Origin: JBNJEM01 sp051745935
GTDB taxonomy: Bacteria > Planctomycetota > Planctomycetia > Pirellulales > Pirellulaceae
Assembly: GCA_051745935.1 (NCBI GenBank)
Contig: JBNJEM010000390.1
Span: 1 to 7,495 of the forward strand
Length of the DNA stretch: 7,495 nt
Reading direction: 5' to 3'
The notes under the pieces: model-generated
What the model saw: the letters and a program-made list of their open reading frames with translations, nothing else
Databases searched by the model: none
Told to the model about the DNA's origin: nothing
Shown: one piece after another, positions 1 through 6,534 of the stretch
Numbering within the stretch: the first letter of the stretch is position 1
How the letters are laid out: each line of letters opens with the position of its first letter
Program-made: the position numbers and the translations under genes

Positions 1-50
1 AAAAGACGGGCCTGGAGACCCGTCCAAAAGACGGGCCTGGAGACCCGTCC
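1..50 (-). terminator. Tandem duplicated intrinsic terminator
   Basis: Two perfect 25-bp direct repeats (1-25 and 26-50) lie back to back. Each holds a 6-bp inverted repeat, GACGGG/CCCGTC (5-10 with 19-24; 30-35 with 44-49), around an 8-base loop. Read on the minus strand, each stem is followed directly by TTTT, the layout of a rho-independent terminator. They lie about 120 bases past the stop codon of the minus-strand MoeA-PBP gene and probably end its transcript. The exact duplication is unusual and could also mark a small dispersed hairpin repeat that serves as a terminator. The stem and T-run are seen directly; termination is inferred. Confidence 0.72.
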
Positions 51-85
51 TACGCCGTCTTTATGCAACAATAGGGTTAGTTCTA

Positions 86-97
86 GGAACATGTTCC
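86..97. other. 12-bp perfect palindrome
   Basis: GGAACATGTTCC is a perfect 12-base dyad lying between the MoeA-PBP stop codon and the tandem terminator, so it would be in the 3' untranslated part of that transcript. It has the form of a binding site for a dimeric protein, but its downstream position argues against a role as an operator for the visible gene. No function is assigned. Confidence 0.3.
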
Positions 98-168
98 CAG
101 CAGCCGGAAACCCCTGTGTTTTCCTGTTGAAATCACAAAAACTTCAGAAAACTTTGCAATTACAGGGT

Positions 169-2100
169 TTATACTTCAGTGATCTCCCCCGTGCGCTTGG
201 TGGTGTATCCACCCAGGGCTTCCACCCGTTCTTTGAATCGGTCCGAATTGATGATATCGAGCAGGGCGGCGATGTTTTCGGTGTCGAAATACACCCGCGG
301 AATGACAAGATCGTACTGCTCCGTCACCACCGGAATAAAATCGAGGTCCAGAGCCTTGGCGGCGGCGTGGATCCCCAGCCCCGCGTCCACGCTCCCACTG
401 AGCACGGCGACCGCCACCGCCATGTGAGTGAACTCTTCGTGGGTGTAGCCTGTAATGTCGCCGGGGTCCAGCCCAAGCTGCCGTAGCCGGTAATCAAGTA
501 GGATCCGGGTGCCGGACCCGGCCTGGCGGTTGATGAAGGTGATATCCGGCCGTGCCAGGTCATCGATTCCCTTGATTTGTTTCGGGTTTCCCCGGGGAAC
601 GATCAGTCCTTGATCGCGGAGCACCAGGTTCACCAGCTTCACGGGGACGCCGGGAAGATATCGCTTGATGTAGGAGACATTGTAAGAGCCGTCTTCGGCG
701 TCGAGCAGGTGCGACCCGGCGAGATGGCATCCTCCTTTTTTGATGGCCCTCAGACCGCCCAGGCTTCCGACGTGGCTCGAGGACAGGGTCAGGCGGCCGT
801 GGCAGGCCTTGAGTTCATCAGCGAGCACGTCCAGTGTGTTGTCGTGGCTGCCGACGACCACGATGGTGTTTCGAATCGAGGGGAGAGGTTTTAACAGTTC
901 CGCCTTCACTGGCTGGTTGTCGGCCACCCCTTCCACCTGGTTGGGGATGCGGATGATGCCGTCCGCCTCGGTGATGCTGGTGATTACCCCCGCGCCTCGG
1001 GGAAGCGCCGTGGCCACGATCCGGTCGCCGACGGCGCCCAATTTGACCCGCACGAACTCCTCGACCCCGAGGCGGGATGCGATCTTTCGGGTCGGTTCAA
1101 CGTCGACCGTGTCTCTGGGCTCCTCCGGCTGGCCCAGCATCAGGCGGATCAGCGGGCCGACGAACTGCTCGAAGGCAATGATCGCCGACACCGGGTATCC
1201 AGGCATGCCGAACACCGGTTTGTCCTTGATTTTGCCGATGATGATTGGTTTGCCCGGCATGATGGTTACGCCGTGAACGAGCACTTCGCCCAGTTCGGCG
1301 ATGACCCGCCGGGAGTAGTCCTCCGATCCGGCCGAGGAACCACCGAGGATAAGAACCACCTGAACATCCCCTGCAACAGCGTCGGCAACAGCCTGTCGCA
1401 GCAGCTTCGGGTCATCACGGAGCATCTCCGTTTTTTCGTGGGTGCCTCCCCACGACTCGACCAATTTCCCGAGGACATCGGAGTTGGTTTCCAGCACCTG
1501 TCCGGGCTTGAGTTCCTCCAACGGGGTCTTTCGCCAGTCAAAGAGTTCCGATCCCGTGGGCACGCTGCGGACAGTGGGCTTTTTGTGAACCGGCACCGAG
1601 AAGACCCCGCCGGCAAGCAGCGCGCCCACGCAGTACGGGGTGACCACGTGGTTCCGGGGAAAGAGCAGCTCGGTGGCCACGATGTCCTCCCCCATCTTTC
1701 TCACATGTTGCCAAGGAACGGCGGGGGCGTCGATTTCGAGCCGGTTTTCTCCGGTCTCGTTGACATTTTCGATCATGATGACCGCGTCGGTCCCTGCCGG
1801 CATCACCTGTCCGGTATTCACGTGGAAGGCGTCTTCTCCGGCCCGCAGGATTTTGGGCCGGGTTTCGGCGGCGCCGAAAGTGCTTTCCGCCGGTACCGCG
1901 ATGCCGTCCATGGCGGCGGCGTGGAAGTGGGGCGAAGAGAGCTTGGCGAATACGGGCTCCGCCAGCACCCGCCCCACGGCCTCGGGCGCGGGTACGAATT
2001 CGCCGGGTGCAATGTTGGAAAGAGGGAACGCGCTAAAAAGAATCTCGCGTGCTTCCCGCGGCGTTTTCATGTTCAAGTAGACGTTGCGTTTGAACGGCAT
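169..2100 (-). CDS. MoeA fused to a PBP-like domain (molybdopterin molybdenumtransferase-like)
   Basis: This 643-residue protein has a complete MoeA body of about 405 residues followed by about 235 extra residues. Domain order: MoeA N-terminal region (about 12-178, with MDGIAV at 64-69), the molybdopterin-binding fold (about 180-325, with GGSSAGSEDY at 253-262, MPGKP at 281-285 and GMPGYPVSA at 298-306), MoeA C-terminal beta domain (about 335-405), then a periplasmic-binding-protein-like domain (about 412-635, with RQAGSGTR at 525-532). MoeA inserts molybdate into adenylylated molybdopterin in the cytoplasm. The tail is the PBP-like domain known from MoeA and ModE-type fusions and may sense or deliver an oxyanion; that role is inferred. 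There is no signal peptide. The usual GDE of the STGDE motif reads GSE here (182-184 region), so activity may differ from canonical MoeA. The start is uncertain: ATG at 2100 or ATG at 2070 (MKTPRE), neither with a clear ribosome binding site. It lies downstream of a canonical moeA on the same strand. Confidence 0.93.
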   Translation of the reverse strand: MPFKRNVYLNMKTPREAREILFSAFPLSNIAPGEFVPAPEAVGRVLAEPVFAKLSSPHFHAAAMDGIAVPAESTFGAAETRPKILRAGEDAFHVNTGQVMPAGTDAVIMIENVNETGENRLEIDAPAVPWQHVRKMGEDIVATELLFPRNHVVTPYCVGALLAGGVFSVPVHKKPTVRSVPTGSELFDWRKTPLEELKPGQVLETNSDVLGKLVESWGGTHEKTEMLRDDPKLLRQAVADAVAGDVQVVLILGGSSAGSEDYSRRVIAELGEVLVHGVTIMPGKPIIIGKIKDKPVFGMPGYPVSAIIAFEQFVGPLIRLMLGQPEEPRDTVDVEPTRKIASRLGVEEFVRVKLGAVGDRIVATALPRGAGVITSITEADGIIRIPNQVEGVADNQPVKAELLKPLPSIRNTIVVVGSHDNTLDVLADELKACHGRLTLSSSHVGSLGGLRAIKKGGCHLAGSHLLDAEDGSYNVSYIKRYLPGVPVKLVNLVLRDQGLIVPRGNPKQIKGIDDLARPDITFINRQAGSGTRILLDYRLRQLGLDPGDITGYTHEEFTHMAVAVAVLSGSVDAGLGIHAAAKALDLDFIPVVTEQYDLVIPRVYFDTENIAALLDIINSDRFKERVEALGGYTTKRTGEITEV

Positions 2101-2504
2101 GTGAGAAGGCTTTCACAGCTTCTGTTTTTCTTGTTTTCGATTTCGTATCTGTTTAGCCGTACGCAGTACAAGAACCGTTCAAGGTCCCCCATGATGAGCT
2201 TGTCTCATGGGTGAACAAGCCTTGTCAGCTACTGCCATGTCCGACAACCGCCGTCTCCCGCCTCGGAAAAGAAGGTGCCACTTCCGAGAACGTTACTTCA
2301 GATGGCTGAAGTGTTGCTCGACTTGTTGTCTCGCGCGCATTTACTTGACGCTGGAAGTCCTCATGACGCTTGTTCTTAATGCCCATCGCAGGCCAGTTAG
2401 GCTCTACCGCCAGTGGGCCACACACGGGCTCCGCTCGCGTTGGTTACCTGCTGGAAATGGTATCGTGTTACGACGCTCGCTCAGCCCGTGCCACCCGACA
2501 ATCG
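2101..2504. other. 404-bp gap between the two moeA genes, hairpin-rich
   Basis: No convincing gene is seen; open frames here resemble no family I know and lack ribosome binding sites. The stretch holds three clean inverted repeats: CCCATGA/TCATGGG (2188-2194 with 2205-2211), flanked by a further GTTC/GAAC (2177-2180 with 2213-2216); CTCGGAA/TTCCGAG (2262-2268 with 2282-2288); and ACTTCA/TGAAGT (2295-2300 with 2307-2312). None is followed by a T-run on the minus strand, so they are not obvious terminators for the upstream moeA. The gap is long for two genes expected to be co-transcribed, so it may hold a promoter or structured leader for the MoeA-PBP gene, or the remains of an inserted element. 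Confidence 0.5.
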
Positions 2505-3752
2505 TCATAGCGGAATCACTTCGACCGCCGCGTCCTTGTCCAGTCCTTCGGTGTTGAGCCCGACGGCCACCAGGCCGTCGGCTCGGACCATCGTGTTGAT
2601 CAACGCCGATTTTCCCAGGATCGGCTCGGCCTTGCGAACTCCCGCCTCTTCAAAGAGCCTTACCCGGACATAGTCGACCCGTCCCTGGGCCGAGTTGATG
2701 TTGCGGGTTAACACGGCCGGGCGGGTTTGGCCAAACGCATTCGTTCGGGACCGTCCGGCGACGCGATGGATAAAGGGCCGCACCACGATCTGAAAGACGA
2801 CCATGGCCGACGCCACATGGCCGGGGAGCCCCCATACGGCGCCGGGGCCAGCCTTTGCCAGGATCGTCGGCTTTCCAGGACTGATCGAGATGCCGTGGAC
2901 CAGTATCTTGGACTCGGGGAGGGCAGAGAGCACGTCGATGGTGAAGTCGCGCACGCCGACCGAGCTTCCGCCGGATATGAGGGTCATGTCGCATTCTTCC
3001 ACGGCACGGCGGCAGCTGGCGAACAGGTCGGCGTAGTGGTCTCGGACGATCCCATAGGCGACCGGTATCCCTCCCGCCTCCTTCACCAGGGCAAGCAGGG
3101 TGTACGTGTTGATATCCCGGACGGTTCCCGGGGGCGGTTTTCGGTCCACGGGTACGATTTCGTCACCGGTGGACAGGATGCCGACGACCGGTTGTTTGAA
3201 GACGCGCGCGGTCGTTCTTCCGAAGGCCGCCAGGAGCCCGGTTTCCGGCGGCTTGAGCTGTTGCCCTCGGGAAAGGATGGTCTGTCCCTTGGCGAAATCC
3301 TCTCCCCTTGCGATGATGTTCTGGCCCGGCGCGATGCTCTTGTACGCCTCGATGGTCGTGTCGTCCAGGCGCTCCGTGTGCTCGACCATGATCACGCATT
3401 CGGCGCCTTCTGGCAACATGCCCCCGGTTGAGATCCGGGCAGCCTCGCCCATCCCTACCGAAAACGCCGGCGTCTCACCCATGGCCACCGAGCCCATGAC
3501 GGTCAGAAAGGCGGGGCTCGCTTCGGATGCGCCGAAAGTAGATGCGGCGCGCACGGCATATCCGTCCATGACCGAGCGGGAGAATTCCGGAAGATCCTCG
3601 CCGGCAACCACGTCCTCGGCAAGCACCCTGCCCGGGGCATCGGCCAGGGCAACGTCCTCGCTTTCCACCTCGGGAAACTCCCGAATGTACTCGAAAACGT
3701 CTTGTAACTGGCTGACTTCAAAGAATTCTTTCATGGCGAAACGGTATCGCAC
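2505..3752 (-). CDS. moeA: Molybdopterin molybdenumtransferase MoeA
   Basis: At 415 residues this is a full-length MoeA of usual size. It catalyses metal insertion into adenylyl-molybdopterin, the final common step of molybdenum cofactor synthesis, in the cytoplasm. Visible signatures in order: MDGYAV (62-67) in the N-terminal domain; STGDEIV (194-200), GGSSVGVRDF (261-270), SPGKPT (291-296) and GLPGHVASA (308-316) in the molybdopterin-binding domain; and a C-terminal beta domain from about 345 to the end. The acidic residues of the MDGYA, GDE and GGSSVG..D motifs are all present, so it should be active. The longest reading starts at a GTG (3752); the ATG at 3734 (MKEFFEV) is at least as likely, since family proteins need no longer N-terminus and neither site has a strong ribosome binding site. 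It lies upstream of the MoeA-PBP paralogue, 404 bases away. The two may divide labour, for example molybdenum versus tungsten; that is inference. Confidence 0.96.
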   Translation of the reverse strand: MRYRFAMKEFFEVSQLQDVFEYIREFPEVESEDVALADAPGRVLAEDVVAGEDLPEFSRSVMDGYAVRAASTFGASEASPAFLTVMGSVAMGETPAFSVGMGEAARISTGGMLPEGAECVIMVEHTERLDDTTIEAYKSIAPGQNIIARGEDFAKGQTILSRGQQLKPPETGLLAAFGRTTARVFKQPVVGILSTGDEIVPVDRKPPPGTVRDINTYTLLALVKEAGGIPVAYGIVRDHYADLFASCRRAVEECDMTLISGGSSVGVRDFTIDVLSALPESKILVHGISISPGKPTILAKAGPGAVWGLPGHVASAMVVFQIVVRPFIHRVAGRSRTNAFGQTRPAVLTRNINSAQGRVDYVRVRLFEEAGVRKAEPILGKSALINTMVRADGLVAVGLNTEGLDKDAAVEVIPL

Positions 3753-3878
3753 CCCGGCTTTCAGTCAGGATTGTTGTGTGGGAATTGTTGCGTGGGAAGC
3801 GCGGTATCACGGGGGCGGCCGGACCGTCTCATGCAAACTCTTGCTCGCTTTGGTGCGTCTTGTGGGGAGAGGGGGACA

Positions 3879-3921
3879 TGGGGACAAGCGCATTTTGCTC
3901 CGAAGACTCAGCCAGTCCCCA
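3879..3921. repeat. REP-like inverted repeat
   Basis: TGGGGAC (3879-3885) is matched by its exact reverse complement GTCCCCA (3915-3921) across a 29-base spacer. Hairpins with GGGGAC/GTCCCC ends are a familiar form of dispersed extragenic palindrome in bacteria, often linked to REP-associated transposases; no such transposase is visible here. Just upstream are three G-runs (within about 3862-3883), one short of a classical four-run quadruplex. Confidence 0.4.
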
Positions 3922-3976
3922 AGCTCGACGGGCCCACATGTTCGGTCACACATCGCCGTCGGCCTCGAGCCCGACC

Positions 3977-4080
3977 ATATTTCAGGCGGTTGGATGTTTC
4001 CGGGTGGAAAGCTGCCCGACGCAAGCCGTCCTCCCGTTGGTCGGACTCGCGGCGGAGAAAGTCATCCGCGACCGGTATAA
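3977..4080 (+). repeat. 104-bp structured repeat, copy 1
   Basis: This is the first of three equal-length copies (others at 4278-4381 and, inverted, 6431-6534). It runs from ATATTTCA to GGTATAA. The core from the GGAAAGC segment to GACCG is identical to copy 2 over about 70 bases. Its two ends are imperfect inverted repeats of each other (CGGTTGGAT..TTTCC against the complement of CGGAGAAAGTCATCCGCG). Inside are two small hairpins: GGGTGG/CTGCCC (4002-4007 with 4012-4017, two G-U pairs) and GACG/CGTC (4018-4021 with 4027-4030). It is non-coding, with the form of a small mobile, MITE- or REP-like element or a structured RNA. Confidence 0.85.
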
Positions 4081-4220
4081 GGGGAATACGGACCGCGCGG
4101 AAACCCCTTCACACCCCGAAGATTCTAGCAGGCAGCAGTCTGAACTGGCAAGTCTGGTGAAAACGTCACCGTAATCGCGGTCCCCCCGGCAAGAACGGCT
4201 TGGAAAACCTGGCGAAACCT

Positions 4221-4249
4221 TTGACAGCAAAGTCGCCGTAGCGTACCTT
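4221..4249 (+). promoter_or_regulatory. Possible sigma-70-type promoter
   Basis: A perfect TTGACA (4221-4226) is followed after a 17-base spacer by TACCTT (4244-4249), which keeps three of the six -10 consensus positions. If used, transcription would start near 4257 and run through repeat copy 2 before reaching the FG-GAP gene at 4426, giving a leader of about 170 bases. The -35 box and spacing are good, the -10 box is weak. Confidence 0.35.
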
Positions 4250-4277
4250 CGGAAGCTGGGATGCGATTGAAATCGCT

Positions 4278-4381
4278 ATATTTCATGCGGTTGGATTTTT
4301 CCGGATGGAAAGCTGCCCGACGCAAGCCGTCCTCCCGTTGGTCGGACTCGCGGCGGAGAAAGTCATCCGCGACCGCTGTAT
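4278..4381 (+). repeat. 104-bp structured repeat, copy 2
   Basis: This copy has the same length and orientation as copy 1, differing at single bases in the left end (near 4286, 4296 and 4304) and in the last few bases, where GGTATAA is replaced by GCTGTAT. The core is unchanged. One change turns the first small hairpin's GGGTGG arm into GGATGG, which weakens it. The copy ends 44 bases before the start codon of the FG-GAP gene and so probably forms part of that gene's leader. Confidence 0.85.
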
Positions 4382-4411
4382 CAGTCTCAAAGATCACCGG
4401 TTAAACGCATC

Positions 4412-4418
4412 GGAGGAG
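4412..4418 (+). promoter_or_regulatory. Strong ribosome binding site of the FG-GAP gene
   Basis: GGAGGAG ends seven bases before the ATG at 4426. It is the best Shine-Dalgarno sequence in the window and fixes the start, which also gives a good signal peptide. Confidence 0.8.
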
Positions 4419-4425
4419 AATAGCT

Positions 4426-5718
4426 ATGCAAAAGCACTTGGTATGCTGGATCTCGCTGGCGGCGTGCATCGTGACTCAATCCGTAATGGCTTCGGAGAGG
4501 CCGCGACGTAAGATCGAGCTGCGATCCATCGACACCACGCGCGTCGGCAAGGCCATGCCGGATTCTTCAGCGGCAGTGGATATCGACGGGGACGGCGACG
4601 TCGAAATCATATCCGCCATGCAGGACGCCGATGGTCACCCCGAAGTGTTCCTGTACCAGCGAAACGATGCCGGCGAGTGGGCCCGGACCACTATAGGCGT
4701 CGTCCAGAGCCACAAGGAGGAGATTGAGTACGTTGCGGTAGGACGGCCGTTTCCCCGGGAGCCGCGGATATGCATCGCGGCCTCCGTTCAACACAAGAAG
4801 GACGGCCTTGTGGTGTTTCGGCTTCGCGAGCCCGGTGTATCGCCGTTTGATGGTTCAAACTGGGAGATGGGGGTGGCGAAGGAGTACGCGGGCCAGGGGC
4901 TCGCGTTTCACGACCTGACGGGCGACGGCGTCGAGGAGCTGGTTTACTGCACGCAGGCTGGAAATGAACTGGGCGTGCTTAAGGTGAAGGAAAAAGGCAA
5001 CCCCATGGCGAAGTCAGGATGGGCCGACCACCTCATAGATAGCGGCAATGACCGGGCCTGGTGGTGGCTCGACGGGAAGTTCTATGACTTGAATGACAAT
5101 GGAATCAAGAATGATTTCTTTGTCTCCACGCGGAAGTACGGCGGCAGTGACCTGGGGATGTGGAAAGTGGTTCAGACGAAGCCCAACGCCCTTTCATCGT
5201 ACCGGATCGAAAAGATCTACGATGGCGATTCTCTGCAGTTTGATACGGGATTCTTCTTTTCCGATGACCGTGAGCGCGAGCCCGACATTGTAATGGTGCG
5301 CAAACCGGACCACCACGTGTATCTCATGGATGGCCGGCATGGATACGCGGTGACGGGTATTCCCATTGATGGCAGTTGTTGGAATGTCAAAATCGTGCCT
5401 TTCCTGGGCCAATCGGACTCGCGGGATGCGTTCGTGGTGGCGGCGGCGAAAAGCCCCTCTCTCATCTGGTCATTCCGGTGGCGCAACGGCGCCTACGAGG
5501 TATGGCCGGAAACCGGATACGCCGGAGACTATGGGCACCCCATGGACGGCACATTTACGATTGCCGACGTGGACGGAGATGGTGAGGCGGAGTGTGTGGT
5601 CCCTGATTCCTCTGGAAGCAAGCGTTCAAAAGGGCTGTGCTACCTGAAAGCGGTCAGGGGCTCAGCCGAGGAATGGGAGACGGGGCCCGCTGCTCGCTTT
5701 CCGTTGGGCGAGGAATAA
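4426..5718 (+). CDS. Exported FG-GAP/VCBS-type repeat protein
   Basis: The 430-residue product begins with a Sec-type signal peptide: a basic start (MQKH), a hydrophobic stretch at about 5-17, and a likely cleavage after VMA at residue 22. The mature part carries calcium-loop-like repeats typical of FG-GAP/VCBS beta-propellers: DIDGDGDVE (52-60), DLTGDGVEE (163-171), a degenerate DLNDNGIKND (221-230) and DVDGDGEAE (381-389), each followed by a hydrophobic strand (IISA, LVYC, FFVS, CVVP). It is therefore expected to fold as a beta-propeller outside the cytoplasm and to bind calcium; the ligand or partner is unknown. Such proteins occur as stand-alone surface or periplasmic proteins in several phyla. 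Start choice is firm because of the strong ribosome binding site. No partner gene lies in an operon with it; what follows is gene debris. A repeat copy lies in its probable leader. Confidence 0.85.
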   Translation: MQKHLVCWISLAACIVTQSVMASERPRRKIELRSIDTTRVGKAMPDSSAAVDIDGDGDVEIISAMQDADGHPEVFLYQRNDAGEWARTTIGVVQSHKEEIEYVAVGRPFPREPRICIAASVQHKKDGLVVFRLREPGVSPFDGSNWEMGVAKEYAGQGLAFHDLTGDGVEELVYCTQAGNELGVLKVKEKGNPMAKSGWADHLIDSGNDRAWWWLDGKFYDLNDNGIKNDFFVSTRKYGGSDLGMWKVVQTKPNALSSYRIEKIYDGDSLQFDTGFFFSDDREREPDIVMVRKPDHHVYLMDGRHGYAVTGIPIDGSCWNVKIVPFLGQSDSRDAFVVAAAKSPSLIWSFRWRNGAYEVWPETGYAGDYGHPMDGTFTIADVDGDGEAECVVPDSSGSKRSKGLCYLKAVRGSAEEWETGPAARFPLGEE

Positions 5719-5728
5719 GGGCCGTTCC

Positions 5729-5868
5729 TCTGGAATCAAGGCGCTTCTTGCCGGAGGCGAAAAAACCCATATATCGTACATGGGCTGGGGCGCGGGCGAC
5801 ATCGGGGAGGACACGATGATCGTTTTCTCCGCCGCCACCGGCGAGAAGCTGTGGACCGCCGAGCATCA
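5729..5868 (+). pseudogene. Fragment resembling a PQQ-type beta-propeller blade
   Basis: A frame different from that of the FG-GAP gene, starting just after its stop, reads about 45 residues of protein-like sequence, including YMGWGAGDIGEDTMIVF and SAATGEKLW (to about 5860). The second part matches the blade signature of PQQ-like propellers (hydrophobic strand, D/S-A-A-T-G-x-x-L-W). There is no ribosome binding site and no full domain, and after about 5866 the frame becomes arginine- and serine-rich nonsense. I read it as the remnant of a lost gene, or of a second copy of a propeller gene related to its neighbour. A frameshifted tail of the FG-GAP gene is possible but less likely. Confidence 0.35.
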
Positions 5869-6096
5869 GTGCTCGCGCACTGTTTGGTCTCGGGGGATGC
5901 CGAGGCGATCGAATCGCTTTGCTCGACCGGCCTGGTCCCCGTCGTGGATCTCGCGGGCATGGCGGCCGACCTCCAGGGCATGCTCGCGAGGCACGACGAT
6001 TACCCCGTCGCCATCGGCCACAACCACGTCGCCAGGATAGACCAGCACGCCCGCGCAATTGATGGGGAAGTTATAGGATTCGGCGGAAATCGTAAC
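5866..6096 (-). pseudogene. C-terminal remnant of an RraA-family protein
   Basis: Read leftwards, this frame encodes about 75 residues ending at a TGA (5866-5868). Its segment NFPINCAGVLVYPGDVVVAD followed by GDGVIVVPREHALEV and the tail RLGIPRDQTV matches the C-terminal third of the RraA-like family (4-hydroxy-4-methyl-2-oxoglutarate aldolase / RraA, often labelled dimethylmenaquinone methyltransferase). Family proteins are roughly 160-230 residues, so the N-terminal two thirds are missing. An in-frame stop lies just upstream, at about 6100, and beyond it nothing family-like is seen. The only ATG in the piece (6048) has no ribosome binding site. It therefore looks like a truncated, silent relic. 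Its stop codon falls almost exactly where the plus-strand fragment loses sense, marking an old rearrangement junction. Confidence 0.6.
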
Positions 6097-6430
6097 CGGT
6101 CACGGGGGGTTGTCCCCTTGGTCCGAAGCGGAGCGGACTGCCCGGCGGTGAGCCCCCGTGAACGATCGTCCGGTACATTACAAGCGCCACGTTACGCCGA
6201 CCATGTCCGTCAACGGCCGTCAAGCGGCAAGCGTCACGACACGCTGTTCAGAAGTCCTTGGTATGGACCTTACAGTGCCGTGGTCCAGAGACTTTGCAGT
6301 ATTTCCACGCATCCCGACGTGCTGACCGAAAACCAACCGGTTCTAGTTGCCCGCTCTAGTTGACAGGGGCTGCCGGATTTGGGACACTGACCCGCTGGTC
6401 ACGATTCCCGTCGGCGATGGATGGGAATGA
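6097..6430. other. Non-coding stretch of about 330 bp
   Basis: No gene is recognised on either strand. An inverted repeat TGGACC/GGTCCA (6264-6269 with 6282-6287) and a GGGG/CCCC hairpin near 6105-6117 are visible. A TTGACA occurs at 6360-6365 but lacks a good -10 box 17 bases on. The promoter for the riboswitch-controlled operon should lie here or inside the following repeat copy, but I cannot fix it. Confidence 0.4.
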
Positions 6431-6534
6431 TTATACCGGTCGCGGATGACTTGGTCCGCCGCGAGTCCGACCAACGGGAGGACGGCTTGCGTCGGGTGGC
6501 TTTCCACCCGGAGAAATCCGACCGTCTGAAATAT
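6431..6534 (-). repeat. 104-bp structured repeat, copy 3 (inverted)
   Basis: This is the inverted third copy, again exactly 104 bases, with about eight differences from copy 1. Its small hairpin GGGTGG/CCACCC (6494-6499 with 6504-6509) is fully Watson-Crick paired: the two G-U pairs of copy 1 are both replaced by canonical pairs. In the element's own orientation the right end reads GGTATAAT. The copy ends at 6534, three bases before the GGGAAGC that opens the conserved part of the cobalamin riboswitch. Confidence 0.85.

Larger units (their letters stand above)
3753..4425. other. 673-bp non-coding region between divergent genes
   Basis: This is the divergent spacer between moeA (leftward) and the FG-GAP gene (rightward), long enough to carry promoters for both. 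It contains a 7-bp inverted repeat at 3879-3921, two direct copies of the 104-bp repeat (3977-4080 and 4278-4381) and a possible promoter at 4221-4249. Open frames crossing it owe their length to the repeat copies, which happen to lack stops in one frame. I see no gene. Confidence 0.6.

Noticed and set aside
1..50. Possible start of a CRISPR array
   Set aside because: The two 25-bp units are directly adjacent with no spacers, and each is itself a hairpin with a T-run.
1273..2214. Long plus-strand frame of 313 codons opposite the MoeA-PBP gene
   Set aside because: It is antisense to a gene with clear domain motifs; such long shadows are expected in GC-rich DNA.
2225..2425. Small minus-strand frame of 66 codons between the moeA genes
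   Set aside because: No ribosome binding site, no family resemblance, and hairpin repeats run through it.
2101..2504. Moco riboswitch or group II intron remnant in the gap
   Set aside because: I could not match the conserved blocks of the Moco motif or a convincing intron domain V by eye.
2207..2557. Open frame on the plus strand (116 codons) in the gap between the moeA genes
   Set aside because: It is arginine- and cysteine-rich with no recognisable motif or ribosome site and overlaps the end of moeA in antisense, so it is probably a chance frame.
3862..3883. G-quadruplex
   Set aside because: Only three G-runs of sufficient length are present; a fourth is missing.
3776..4511. Shared peptide-like translation (PTQAVLPLVGLAA) in frames crossing repeat copies 1, 2 and 3
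   Set aside because: The similarity only reflects the repeated DNA. The frames lack ribosome binding sites, have unrelated flanks, and the differences between copies follow RNA pairing rather than protein conservation.
6360..6390. Promoter with TTGACA at 6360
   Set aside because: The hexamer 17 bases downstream (GACACT) is a poor -10 box.
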